Source: Verrucomicrobiaceae bacterium | GTDB taxonomy: Bacteria; Verrucomicrobiota; Verrucomicrobiia; Verrucomicrobiales; Akkermansiaceae | Assembly: GCA_027485995.1 (NCBI GenBank) | Contig: JAIXPW010000192.1 | Span: forward strand, 1-64,000 | Direction of reading: 5' to 3' | DNA length: 64,000 nt | Part shown: positions 36,735 to 44,567 of the stretch, piece after piece | How the letters are laid out: every line of letters starts with the position of its first letter | Position numbering within the stretch: the first letter of the stretch is position 1 | Position numbers and translations under genes: made by a program | Notes under the pieces: model-generated | What the model was told of the DNA's origin: nothing | Seen by the model: only the letters and a program-made list of their open reading frames with translations | The model's database searches: none

Positions 36735-37199
36735 ATGAAGACGCTCATGAACGGGGTCGTCGATGAGCTGGAGGCGGTGAAGGCTGTCTATGCAGACCTC
36801 GCGTCACGGCCGATCGAGAGGAACTGCAAGGGGGTGGCGCAGTGCTGTGCCTTTCGGGCGAATGGCCGGACGCCGTTTCTAACAAAAGGCGAGGCGCTGG
36901 TGGCGGCCCAGGCCTGGAGGGCGGCGGGGAGGAAGGAGGTCGTGATTCCAGCGGATGGGTCCTGTCCGTTTCTCGGGAGAAATGGTCGCTGCCAGATCTA
37001 TGAGGGTCGACCGTTCGGATGTCGCACGCATTTCTGCGAGGCGGCAGGCGGGCCGTATGCACGGGGCGAGGTGCGGGATCTGATCCAAAGGCTGGAGGCG
37101 ATCGATCATCGGCTCGGAGGGAGCGGGGGTGTGAATCTTCCGAGTGCCGTGGCAAATGCGATGGATGAGCTGCCAGCGAAGGGGAAGCGTGGGAGGTGA
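36735..37199 (+). CDS. YkgJ-family cysteine-cluster protein
   Basis: 154 residues from ATG 36735 (MKTLMNGVVDELEAVKAVY). The cysteines are arranged as C(kgvaq)CC near residue 35, then CPFLGRNGRCQIYEGRPFGCRTHFC, the zinc or iron-sulfur cluster pattern of the YkgJ/UPF0153 family. A GTG-started extension from 36690 is possible but adds no conserved sequence. Biochemical function is unknown for the family. The gene stands alone and is followed after 17 nt by the hairpin-bearing tandem repeats. Confidence 0.82.
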   Translation: MKTLMNGVVDELEAVKAVYADLASRPIERNCKGVAQCCAFRANGRTPFLTKGEALVAAQAWRAAGRKEVVIPADGSCPFLGRNGRCQIYEGRPFGCRTHFCEAAGGPYARGEVRDLIQRLEAIDHRLGGSGGVNLPSAVANAMDELPAKGKRGR

Positions 37200-37216
37200 T
37201 GGGGGCGATTCGTGGC

Positions 37217-37489
37217 GGTTGCTTTGGATTCAGACTTGGAGCGGGACGCTCCAGAGACGGACTGGAGCAGGATGCTCCAGCCACGGTGAAGCGACTTGGT
37301 GCCTGGCTTTTGTGATTGGTTGCTTTGGATTCAGACTTGGAGCTGGAAGCTCCAGAGACGGACTGGAGCAGGATGCTCCAGCCACGGTGGAGAGACTTGG
37401 GGTCTGGCTTTTGTGACCGGTTGCTTTGGATTTTGACTTGGAGCGGGACGCTCCAGAGACGGACTGGAGCAGGATGCTCCAGCCACGGG
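37217..37489 (+). repeat. Tandem array of a 101-bp unit with covarying GGA-loop hairpins
   Basis: Units begin GGTTGCTTTGGATT at 37217, 37318 and 37419, giving 2.7 copies with a 101-nt period. Each has two hairpins with a GGA loop. The first is GGAGCG-GGA-CGCTCC in units 1 and 3 but GGAGCT-GGA-AGCTCC in unit 2, a compensatory change that keeps the stem. The second is GGAGCA-GGA-TGCTCC in all three. The array lies between the YkgJ-type gene and the 3' end of the convergent esterase gene. Confidence 0.9.
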
Positions 37490-37491
37490 GG

Positions 37492-38559
37492 TCAGTCGCG
37501 GAACAACAGTTGCGTGAAGCTTGTTAGATTCCTGCGCCAGACGGGCCAGGCGTGGGCTCCTGCGGTTTCGGTCCACTGGTGCTTGATCTTCTTCTGATCG
37601 AGCCAGGCGACGAGCTTGCGGTTCGGCTCGATGAGTCCGTCCTGTTTGCCGCAGGCGATCCAGAGCAGCTTGAACCTTTCATTCAGGGCCTCGCCGGCAT
37701 CGGGATAGGCCTTGTCGAAGTCGCCCGGCATGCCGCCGCTGCTGAAGGCTCCGACCCAGCCGAAGGTTTCGGGATGTTTCAGTGCGCCCTGGATGGACTC
37801 GGCTCCACCCATGGAAAGCCCGGCGAGGGCGCGGCCGGCGGCATCCTTACGGATATGATAACTCGTTTCGGCGAGCGGCAGGACCTCCTCTAACAGCGTC
37901 TTGTCAAAACCCGCGAGATTCTTTTCCCAGGCGTTGTCCTTCTTGCGGCCCTCCCAGCCGTTCGAGATGACCGACATGTCGCCATAGCCGAGCGGCATCA
38001 CGACCACCATCGGCACGATCTTTTTCTCGGCCAGCAGGTTGTCGAGGATGACATGGGCGCGGCCGACCTGGGTCCAGCCATCGACTCCGTCGCTGAAGCC
38101 GTGGAGCAGATAGAGCACCGGCAGTGGCTTGTCGGACTTCGCATCATAACCCGGCGGGGTGTAAACGATCAGCTCGCGATCATGGTTGGCGATGGCGGAG
38201 CGATAGGGATGATGATGAAGCGCGCCATGCGGCACCTCGCGCGGATCCCAGGGCTGGTTGCCGGGGACGAAGAGCAGGCTTTCATTTCCGAAATAGCCGG
38301 TCTTCTGCTCGGGGTTCGAGGGGTCGATGATCTTCGTGCCGTCGAGCGAGAATGAATAGGTGTAGATGTCCGGCTCCATCACGGGGCTGGTGTAGGACCA
38401 GACGCCGTCGTTGCCCTTGACCATGTCGTGCCTGCCGAGACCGGCGCAATCAACGCTGACCTTGGTGGCTTCGGGGGCCTTGAGCTTGAAGGTGACGCTG
38501 TGATCCGGCTGGACGATTGGAGAGAAGAGCGAGATCACGATGGCGAGGGCGGTTTTCAT
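37492..38559 (-). CDS. Secreted esterase of the feruloyl esterase/esterase D type with E-set domain
   Basis: Start at ATG 38559 (MKTALAIVISLFSPIV, a short signal). Residues about 20-100 form an immunoglobulin-like E-set domain (VTFKLKAPEATKVSVDCAG, SYTSPVMEPDIYTYSFSLDG). The rest is an alpha/beta hydrolase: PVLYLLHGFSDGVDGW, nucleophile S249 in GLSMGG, and the catalytic His in AGAHAWPVW. This layout is shared by CE1-like xylan or feruloyl esterases. The 355-residue length fits. It would cleave ester side groups from a polysaccharide, consistent with the other esterases and sulfatases of the window. Confidence 0.88.
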   Translation of the reverse strand: MKTALAIVISLFSPIVQPDHSVTFKLKAPEATKVSVDCAGLGRHDMVKGNDGVWSYTSPVMEPDIYTYSFSLDGTKIIDPSNPEQKTGYFGNESLLFVPGNQPWDPREVPHGALHHHPYRSAIANHDRELIVYTPPGYDAKSDKPLPVLYLLHGFSDGVDGWTQVGRAHVILDNLLAEKKIVPMVVVMPLGYGDMSVISNGWEGRKKDNAWEKNLAGFDKTLLEEVLPLAETSYHIRKDAAGRALAGLSMGGAESIQGALKHPETFGWVGAFSSGGMPGDFDKAYPDAGEALNERFKLLWIACGKQDGLIEPNRKLVAWLDQKKIKHQWTETAGAHAWPVWRRNLTSFTQLLFRD

Positions 38560-38664
38560 GAATGGCCGGAGGCTAGGACGTTCCGCCGCTGGAGACAAAG
38601 GTCCTTTTTGGGGACATCTTCGCGGTTGCCGCTGAGGGGTGGTCGCGTAAGGTCGCGCTGCGGC

Positions 38665-39435
38665 ATGACGGCAACCGACATCCTTTCCCTTCTCGGCGCG
38701 GCCATGGCGGCGGGCGCGATCAATGCCGTGGCCGGTGGCGGGACGATCCTGACCTTTCCGACCTTGCTGGCTGTCGGCACTCCGGCGGTCATTGCCAACG
38801 CCACCAGCACGGTCGCCCTCGTCATCGGCACCGGTGGTTCGGTCTATGGCTTCCGGAAACACATCGCCGACATCCGCGAATGGCTGGTGCTCTTCGTGCC
38901 GGTGAGCCTGGCGGGCGGCTTGATCGGGAGCTGGCTGCTCACGCGGACCAGCAACGAGGCCTTCTCGAAGCTGGTGCCCTTCCTGATCCTGTTCGCGACG
39001 CTGCTTTTCCTGGTGCAGGGCCTGGTTGCCCGGATGGTGAAAAGGTCCGCAGCGGAGCCGAAGCCGGTGACCGTTCTCTGGCCGGCGATCCTCTTCCAGT
39101 TCCTCGTTTCGATCTATGGCGGCTTCTTCGGTGCAGGCATCGGCATCCTCATGCTGGCCACGTTGGGCTTCATTGGACTGACCGACATCCATCGGATGAA
39201 CGCGCTGAAGAACATCCTCGGCTCGCTCATCAACGTGGTCGCGGCGATCATGTTCATCGCCGGTGGGTTGGTCGATTGGCCGAAAGCGGGTGTGATGACG
39301 ATCGGGGCCATCGCCGGCTATTTCCTCGGCTCCCACTACTCGCAGAAGATCCCGCAGGTCTGGGTGCGGCGGATCGTGTTGATGATCGGCTTCGCGATCT
39401 CGGCGATCACGTTCTACCGGCAGTTCCGGTCATGA
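38665..39435 (+). CDS. TSUP (TauE/SafE-like) membrane permease
   Basis: 256 residues from ATG 38665. About eight membrane segments, with the family hallmarks GAINAVAGGGTILTFPTLLA near the N-terminus and SIYGGFFGAGIGILMLATLG in the second half. Family members export sulfite or organosulfonates or take up related anions. With several sulfatases nearby, handling of sulfur oxyanions is plausible but not shown. Its stop overlaps the start of the following MFS gene by 4 nt (ATGA), so the two are translationally coupled. Confidence 0.88.
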   Translation: MTATDILSLLGAAMAAGAINAVAGGGTILTFPTLLAVGTPAVIANATSTVALVIGTGGSVYGFRKHIADIREWLVLFVPVSLAGGLIGSWLLTRTSNEAFSKLVPFLILFATLLFLVQGLVARMVKRSAAEPKPVTVLWPAILFQFLVSIYGGFFGAGIGILMLATLGFIGLTDIHRMNALKNILGSLINVVAAIMFIAGGLVDWPKAGVMTIGAIAGYFLGSHYSQKIPQVWVRRIVLMIGFAISAITFYRQFRS

Positions 39436-40868
39436 ACGAAGCCACTGCCATCGACCCGGAGCTGGCCAGGACCCAGCGCTATCTTCCGTGGGTTGTGGCG
39501 GTGGCCTTGTTCATGCAGCAGCTCGACAGCACCATCGTCAACACGGCGGTGCCGACGATGGCGGCCTCGCTCGGGGTGGAGTCGCTGAGTTTGAAATCGG
39601 TGCTCACCAGTTATACAATCGCCATCGCGGTCTTCATCCCGATGAGCGGCTGGTTGGCGGATCGCTTCGGAACCAAGCGGGTCTTCGGCCTGGCGGTGTT
39701 GACCTTCACGCTCGGCTCCCTGGCCTGCGGGCTTTCGATGAATGTGCCAATGCTGGTGATTTCCCGCATCCTTCAAGGCATCGGCGCGGCCTTCATGATG
39801 CCGGTGGGACGGATCGCGCTGCTGCGGACCTTTCCGAAATCCGGGATTCTTAGGGCGATGAACTTCGTGATCATCCCCGCGCTGTTAGGTCCGCTGCTCG
39901 GGCCTCTGGTGGGTGGGCTGATCGTCCACTGGCTGCCGTGGCGGATGATCTTCCTGATCAACCTGCCGTTCGGAGTCCTGGGCCTCTGGATGGTCGGTCG
40001 GCACATGCCCGACCATCGTGGCATGAACCGCCAAGCGCTGGATCTTCCCGGTTTCCTGCTGTTTGGATCCGGCATCGCCCTGCTTTCGTGGGTGCTGGAA
40101 ATCTTCGGCGAACACCGCACGAATCCCTCCTTGATCGTTGTGTCCGGATCGGCATCGCTGTTGCTGCTCGCAGGCTATGCGTGGCATGCACGACGGGCGA
40201 TGTCTCCGCTGCTCGCGGTCGGTCTTTTCCAGCATCGCACCTTCCGCATCTCGGTCATCGGCGGCTTCGTCACGCGGCTGGGCATCAGCGGAATGCCTTT
40301 CCTGCTGCCGCTGCTCTATCAACTTGGGATGGGCTTTTCTTCATGGCAGGCCGGGCTGCTCGTGATGCCTCAGGCGATCGCCGCCATCTCGATGAAATTG
40401 CTGGTGGGACGGATTCTTGAAAAGCTCGGTCATCGGCGCGTGCTGCTGTTCAACACCGTGCTGATCGGTCTGATGATTGCGGCATTCTCACAGGTCGGAC
40501 CCGGAACGCCGGTCTGGGTGATCCTGCTTTTCAGTCTGGCCCAGGGCTCGGTCTCTGCGCTTCAGTTTACCGCGATGAATTCACTGGCCTACTCGGACAC
40601 CTCCGATGCCGAGGCCAGCGACGCCAGCACGCTCGCCAGCACCGCCCAGCAACTTTCGATCAGCTTCGGCATCGCCTTCGCGTCGTTGGTGACGGCTGCG
40701 TTTCTCGGTGGAATCAACCGCTCCGATGCCGTGACGCTGGTGCCTGCGCTCCATCGGGCCTATCTGCTCCTGGGCGGCGTGACGCTTGCCAGTTCCTTCA
40801 CCTTCCTCATGTTGAAAAGGAATGATGGTGCGAATGTCAGCGGCCATCAGGAAGCCGAAGGCTCTTGA
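39432..40868 (+). CDS. DHA2-type MFS efflux transporter
   Basis: 478 residues with about 14 hydrophobic helices. Motif A-like SGWLADRFGTKRVFG, LQGIGAAFMMPVGR and the early QQLDSTIVNTAVPTMAASLG are signatures of the 14-helix drug:H+ antiporters (EmrB/DHA2). It probably exports a small hydrophobic compound. It is coupled by a 4-nt overlap to the TSUP permease gene and converges on the Gre-like gene with 12 nt between stops. The TetR gene about 0.8 kb downstream could regulate it, which is inference. Confidence 0.88.
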   Translation: MNEATAIDPELARTQRYLPWVVAVALFMQQLDSTIVNTAVPTMAASLGVESLSLKSVLTSYTIAIAVFIPMSGWLADRFGTKRVFGLAVLTFTLGSLACGLSMNVPMLVISRILQGIGAAFMMPVGRIALLRTFPKSGILRAMNFVIIPALLGPLLGPLVGGLIVHWLPWRMIFLINLPFGVLGLWMVGRHMPDHRGMNRQALDLPGFLLFGSGIALLSWVLEIFGEHRTNPSLIVVSGSASLLLLAGYAWHARRAMSPLLAVGLFQHRTFRISVIGGFVTRLGISGMPFLLPLLYQLGMGFSSWQAGLLVMPQAIAAISMKLLVGRILEKLGHRRVLLFNTVLIGLMIAAFSQVGPGTPVWVILLFSLAQGSVSALQFTAMNSLAYSDTSDAEASDASTLASTAQQLSISFGIAFASLVTAAFLGGINRSDAVTLVPALHRAYLLLGGVTLASSFTFLMLKRNDGANVSGHQEAEGS

Positions 40869-40880
40869 GAAGCAACCGGG

Positions 40881-41345
40881 TCAGGCCACCTCGGTGACCA
40901 ACAGGAGCGGGGACTCCAGGGCATCTCCCATCCGCAGACCGATCAGACGCTGATACATCGGGCTTTCCGGAGTCAGCACGGTCAGTTCGCTGCCGAGATG
41001 GTCCAGCGTCATGCCACCACCCACCGGAGCCAGCAGGAAAAAGGCACTCTCGCCATTCAGGTCCACCTCGACCAAGGCCCCGGCATCGATGGGGTCCTCG
41101 ACCCCGAACTCCGGCAGCACCAGCGTTTCAAATATCCTCACGGCCTCGGCGAGTTCCTCGACCTGCCGAGCCTGGCCTTTGGCGAGATAGGAGGCTTCCA
41201 GATTCCGGGTGTCATACTTGCTCTCCGCCTTGCTGCCCGGATCGGTGGCGGCGGCATGCGCATCCTTCGCGGCTCCGGTCAATCGATCAAAGTGCGCCCG
41301 CAGTTCCGCGCGGATGCGTTCGACGAGTTCCGATTTCAAGGACAT
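40881..41345 (-). CDS. GreA/GreB-family transcription elongation factor-like protein
   Basis: Start at ATG 41345 (MSLKSELVERIRAELRAHFD). Residues about 1-75 form the antiparallel coiled coil (AKDAHAAATDPGSKAESKYDTRN); residues 85-150 form the FKBP-like C-terminal domain (GALVEVDLNGESAFFLLAP, LTVLTPESPMYQRLIGLRMGD). At 154 residues it matches the short Gre-like factors. It would bind the RNA polymerase secondary channel. The coiled-coil tip keeps acidic residues (D, E), but whether it stimulates transcript cleavage cannot be judged. Confidence 0.8.
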   Translation of the reverse strand: MSLKSELVERIRAELRAHFDRLTGAAKDAHAAATDPGSKAESKYDTRNLEASYLAKGQARQVEELAEAVRIFETLVLPEFGVEDPIDAGALVEVDLNGESAFFLLAPVGGGMTLDHLGSELTVLTPESPMYQRLIGLRMGDALESPLLLVTEVA

Positions 41346-41641
41346 GGGCCGCTCATGAAGCCCCGGCAGGAGACAAACATCAAGACTGCTCTTTGCGACG
41401 GATTTCCAGCCCTCCGGATGAGCGAGCGGGAAGTTATGAACAGTTGTGCACCACTTATTCACAACGCTGGAGTTTGTTCATCGGTCGACTTGTCTCCCTT
41501 CGGATCAGGCAAAAAATTCGAGTTCGTTAATCATTCCCCGGCCCGTTCTGTTAGTCGAAATCGAGCTGCATCAATCGTTTCACAAGGTCCTTGAATCGTT
41601 CGTTTGACACCCGCTCGGTCCTCACCTTACCAAGGCGCTTC

Positions 41642-42349
41642 ATGGATCGCACGATTGTCCCCGAGAGTGGTGCCAAGCTTCGTCTGGTGGAGGCCGCAGA
41701 AGAACTTTTCGCCGAGCGCGGTTTTGAGGCCGTTTCGGTGCGCGACATCACCAAGCGCGCGGGGATGAACATCGCATCGGTCAACTACCACTTCGGCAGC
41801 CGCGACGGTTTGGTGGCGGGAGTCATGACCCGCTACATCACGCCCATCAACGAGGAGCGCCTGGCTCGGATCGAGGCTTTGGAACGTCGCTTTTCGGGAA
41901 AGCCGGTTCCCTTGGAAGAGATTCTCGACGCCTTCATTCGTCCGCTGGCCACGCAGGTGAGGAAATCCGAGATGTCCGAGCGACTGTTCCTCAAGCTGGT
42001 CGGCCGGATGTTCGGCGAGCAGGCCGCTGCGATGCCGCCGGTGGTGGTGGAGCAGTTCAAGGTGGTCGTAACGCGTTTCCTGAAGGCCCTTTCGAAGGCG
42101 CTTCCGGATCTGGCGTCCGATGAAATCCTGTGGCGCATGCATTTCGTGATCGGGGGCCTGGTGCACGCCATGGCTCAGGACGAAGTGTTGCAGCGCATCA
42201 CCCAGGGGGCATCCGGAAATCCGACGGTCGAGGCAACCCTCAGCCGGTTCAGCCGATTCGCCATCGCAGGTCTTCGCAATGGCCTGAACGAGGAGGCCGA
42301 GCTTGTGGAGGAAGCGGAGGACAGTCCTCAGGCGACCTTCAATTTCTGA
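41642..42349 (+). CDS. TetR-family transcriptional regulator
   Basis: 235 residues from ATG 41642. The N-terminal HTH (LRLVEAAEELFAERGFEAVSV, then RDITKRAGMNIASVNYHFGSRDGLV) is classical TetR. The C-terminal domain is larger than average (ERLFLKLVGRMFGEQAAAMPP, HFVIGGLVHAMA) and resembles the CecR/DUF1956 group. It presumably represses a transporter; the nearest candidate is the DHA2 exporter. No clear palindromic operator was found in the 296-nt upstream gap. Confidence 0.88.
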   Translation: MDRTIVPESGAKLRLVEAAEELFAERGFEAVSVRDITKRAGMNIASVNYHFGSRDGLVAGVMTRYITPINEERLARIEALERRFSGKPVPLEEILDAFIRPLATQVRKSEMSERLFLKLVGRMFGEQAAAMPPVVVEQFKVVVTRFLKALSKALPDLASDEILWRMHFVIGGLVHAMAQDEVLQRITQGASGNPTVEATLSRFSRFAIAGLRNGLNEEAELVEEAEDSPQATFNF

Positions 42350-42494
42350 TACTTTGATCTCGGCTCCTCAGAGGCAACTCAAGATCAGTCAGGCGAGGGG
42401 AACCCAAACACTGGATTTTCGGGACTGACCCTCGGCACGCGGACCCTCGGCATGGGCATGAATCCTGCCTGGGGCCCAGGCAACCCGCTTTTCG

Positions 42495-43445
42495 TCAGAA
42501 TTCAGTGACCTTGTCCACCTTCAGCAACCAACCTGCCTCGCCGGCATGAAGTTTGTACTGGATCTGTCGTAGTTTGCCGGTGGGCTCGGTCTTCGAAGCG
42601 TCGACCGGATAGATCGGAAAACGCCGGCCGAGGATGCCTTCGAGCACCGCGAACTCGTCGCCACCGCGATAGCCCTTGGCGAGTTCTCCCAGTTCAGGGA
42701 GGCTGATCTGGCTCAGTGACTTCTTCTTGTTCGCGCTGTAGGCGATCACTTGGCCGTGCTTGTTGGCAGCGGTCAGATAGATGTAAATCTCGGGAGATCC
42801 ATCCGCGTTGAGGTCGCCCACTTCCATTCCTTTGACCAGGCCTGCGACTTCGAGGTTGATCGGCGTGTTGTCGCCTTCAAGGCCGCTTGGAGTGATCGTG
42901 AGCGTATTGGGCAAGGAGTTCGGGCTGCTGGCCTTGAATGTGATGCCTTGAAGGGTCTCCGATTTCTCAAACGGCGCAGCAGGCTCGGTGAACAGAACGC
43001 TGTCTCCGTCATTGAGCTTTGCTTCGGCCGCGCCGGGAGACGCCGGGTAGGCCTTGCCATCGAAGGCGAGGGCGGAAAGCCCTGGTGTGGCCCCTCCTCC
43101 ACGGACGGTGACAAGCAGGTCACGCAGGCCCTTGGTCGAGGTTCTCCGAAGATAGATCGGGGCATTCACGACCTTGATGGAACCGAGTGAATCAAAGCCG
43201 TCTGAAGTGCCCTTGAAGATGAACATCGTGGCACCGCCACTGCCGGAGTATCCACTGCGGCCGTTCATGAGGGCGAGCACGTCTTCCTTGCCATCGCCAT
43301 CCAGGTCGGTCCGCGCGATGTTGTAGTGATCCGGCTTGATCTCCGGATCGATCTTCGACAGCGCGGCCTGAGTGAGCGAAAGGACCGGTGGTGTGGCGTG
43401 GGCGAGACCGGCGACGACGAGCAGGGAAAGGAGGGATGTTTTCAT
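42495..43445 (-). CDS. Secreted protein with PliI-like lysozyme-inhibitor domain
   Basis: 316 residues from ATG 43445; signal MKTSLLSLLVVAGLAHA. The N-terminal half holds an FG-GAP/EF-hand-like loop (ARTDLDGDGKEDVLALMNG). The second half (ITFKASSPNSLPNTLTI, VGDLNADGSPEIYIYLTA, LSQISLPELGELAKGYRGGD, RRFPIYPVD, IQYKLHAGEAGWLLKV) resembles PliI, the periplasmic inhibitor of I-type lysozyme. It would act in the periplasm or outside. It overlaps the preceding CPBP gene by 4 nt, so the two are made together. The inhibitor role is inferred from domain similarity only. Confidence 0.65.
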   Translation of the reverse strand: MKTSLLSLLVVAGLAHATPPVLSLTQAALSKIDPEIKPDHYNIARTDLDGDGKEDVLALMNGRSGYSGSGGATMFIFKGTSDGFDSLGSIKVVNAPIYLRRTSTKGLRDLLVTVRGGGATPGLSALAFDGKAYPASPGAAEAKLNDGDSVLFTEPAAPFEKSETLQGITFKASSPNSLPNTLTITPSGLEGDNTPINLEVAGLVKGMEVGDLNADGSPEIYIYLTAANKHGQVIAYSANKKKSLSQISLPELGELAKGYRGGDEFAVLEGILGRRFPIYPVDASKTEPTGKLRQIQYKLHAGEAGWLLKVDKVTEF

Positions 43446-44239
43446 GGCGATGATGGAATGGAGATGAGGTGGCGCTTTTTTCCGAGCGACCAGACAGTGG
43501 CGAAAAGGATCAGCAGGAGGGTGACGATCATGAGCACGGCGGTGACGAGCGAGAGCACGTCGCCCGGGGGATGGGATTTCGACGTGAAAGTGGAGAAGTC
43601 CCACAGCGCGTGCATGGCAACGGGGAGCATGATGCTGCGGCTGATCCGCATCGAGATGAACAGGGCGATGCCCATGAGGAAGGCGTAGCATACCTGCATC
43701 AAGGTCGGGCCCAGGGCCTGTCCGACCAGCACGTTCGGCAGGTGGAAAAGGCCGAAGCCCAGTGAGGAAACCAACATGGTTCGCGCCTCCGACCACGGCC
43801 CGGGGCCGCGGGCTCCGTAGGCGACGATGCCGCGGAAGAGGAGTTCTTCGTTGAAGCCGACCATGGTCATGGCGACGGCGAGAACTATCACATAGGTGGC
43901 ATCGAAGGATGGCCAAGGGCTGGAGACGAGGCGAATGAGGCACATGCCGGTCCAGCAGGCGGGGATCAGCCAGAGGAACTTCGGAAACTCGGACGGCGGT
44001 TGTTTCGCGAAGATCGGCTTCAGCCAAGCGCTGCGCCAGGCCAGGGCGAGTCCGTAGAGCAGGCTGACGCCAACCATCGGCACCACGCCGCGCAGGACGT
44101 TCGCGGTGTTGTCCGCCATCACGTCGTAGTCCACGCCGGTGAGTCGTCCGAGCAAGGGGAAGAGGACCATTGCGGGAAGCAGCATCAATGCGGCCCGGCG
44201 GAGGGACCGGGCCCATGGCAGGGCGGACAGGGAGTTCAT
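43442..44239 (-). CDS. CPBP-family intramembrane metalloprotease
   Basis: 265 residues, about eight membrane helices. The family motifs are present in order: EELLFRG (EExxxR) near residue 135, SSLGFGLFHLPNV (FxxxH) near 165, and VAMHALWDF (HxxxD/N) near 220. CPBP proteins are CAAX-like proteases involved in peptide processing or self-immunity. The stop overlaps the start of the PliI-like gene (ATGA). Two proteins with defensive relatives (lysozyme inhibitor, CPBP) in one transcript is suggestive of envelope protection, but this is inference. Confidence 0.9.
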   Translation of the reverse strand: MNSLSALPWARSLRRAALMLLPAMVLFPLLGRLTGVDYDVMADNTANVLRGVVPMVGVSLLYGLALAWRSAWLKPIFAKQPPSEFPKFLWLIPACWTGMCLIRLVSSPWPSFDATYVIVLAVAMTMVGFNEELLFRGIVAYGARGPGPWSEARTMLVSSLGFGLFHLPNVLVGQALGPTLMQVCYAFLMGIALFISMRISRSIMLPVAMHALWDFSTFTSKSHPPGDVLSLVTAVLMIVTLLLILFATVWSLGKKRHLISIPSSP

Positions 44240-44324
44240 GAGAGAGGAGGCTTGGGCGGGAGTGGAGTTTGCCCGGGGTTGGTTGGATGATCAGACCCCG
44301 TCGTCACCACGCGAGATATCTTAG

Positions 44325-44470
44325 ATTCTGAAATACAAACCACGAAACACACGAAAGAACACGACAATCAGGCAGGTTCGAAACGCTTCAGACTCATTCA
44401 TCAGGTGAGTGCGAAGATGGCGGTGATGGCTTCTGCTTTCGTGCTTTTCGTGACTTTAGTGGTTTCCCAT
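44325..44470. repeat. Dispersed intergenic element with inverted ends
   Basis: 44325-44393 is a 69-nt sequence (ATTCTGAAATACAAACCACG ... AAACGCTTCAGAC). It recurs on the opposite strand at 60841-60909 with about 60 of 69 positions identical and no gaps. After 46 nt, 44440-44470 carries an inverted relative of its middle part (CGTGCTTTTCGTGACTTTAG...). The whole 146-nt block therefore looks like a small non-coding element with inverted ends. It lies between the CPBP and glycosidase genes. Confidence 0.75.
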
Positions 44471-44567
44471 ATTCCTGTTAAGGCTTATCTTTTTCGCGGC
44501 AGGAGAATGGCTAGGTCATCGGGTCAGGCTCCAGTGGCTCACCGCAGTCCACCCGCTGCGCTTTGAT

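Noticed and set aside
37217-37489. CRISPR array
   Set aside because: Repeats are 101 bp, contiguous and without unique spacers, and no cas genes are near.
37492-39336. 614-codon minus-strand frame extending the esterase upstream
   Set aside because: The extra N-terminal 259 codons overlap the TSUP gene and are Arg/Glu/His-rich; the signal peptide begins at 38559.
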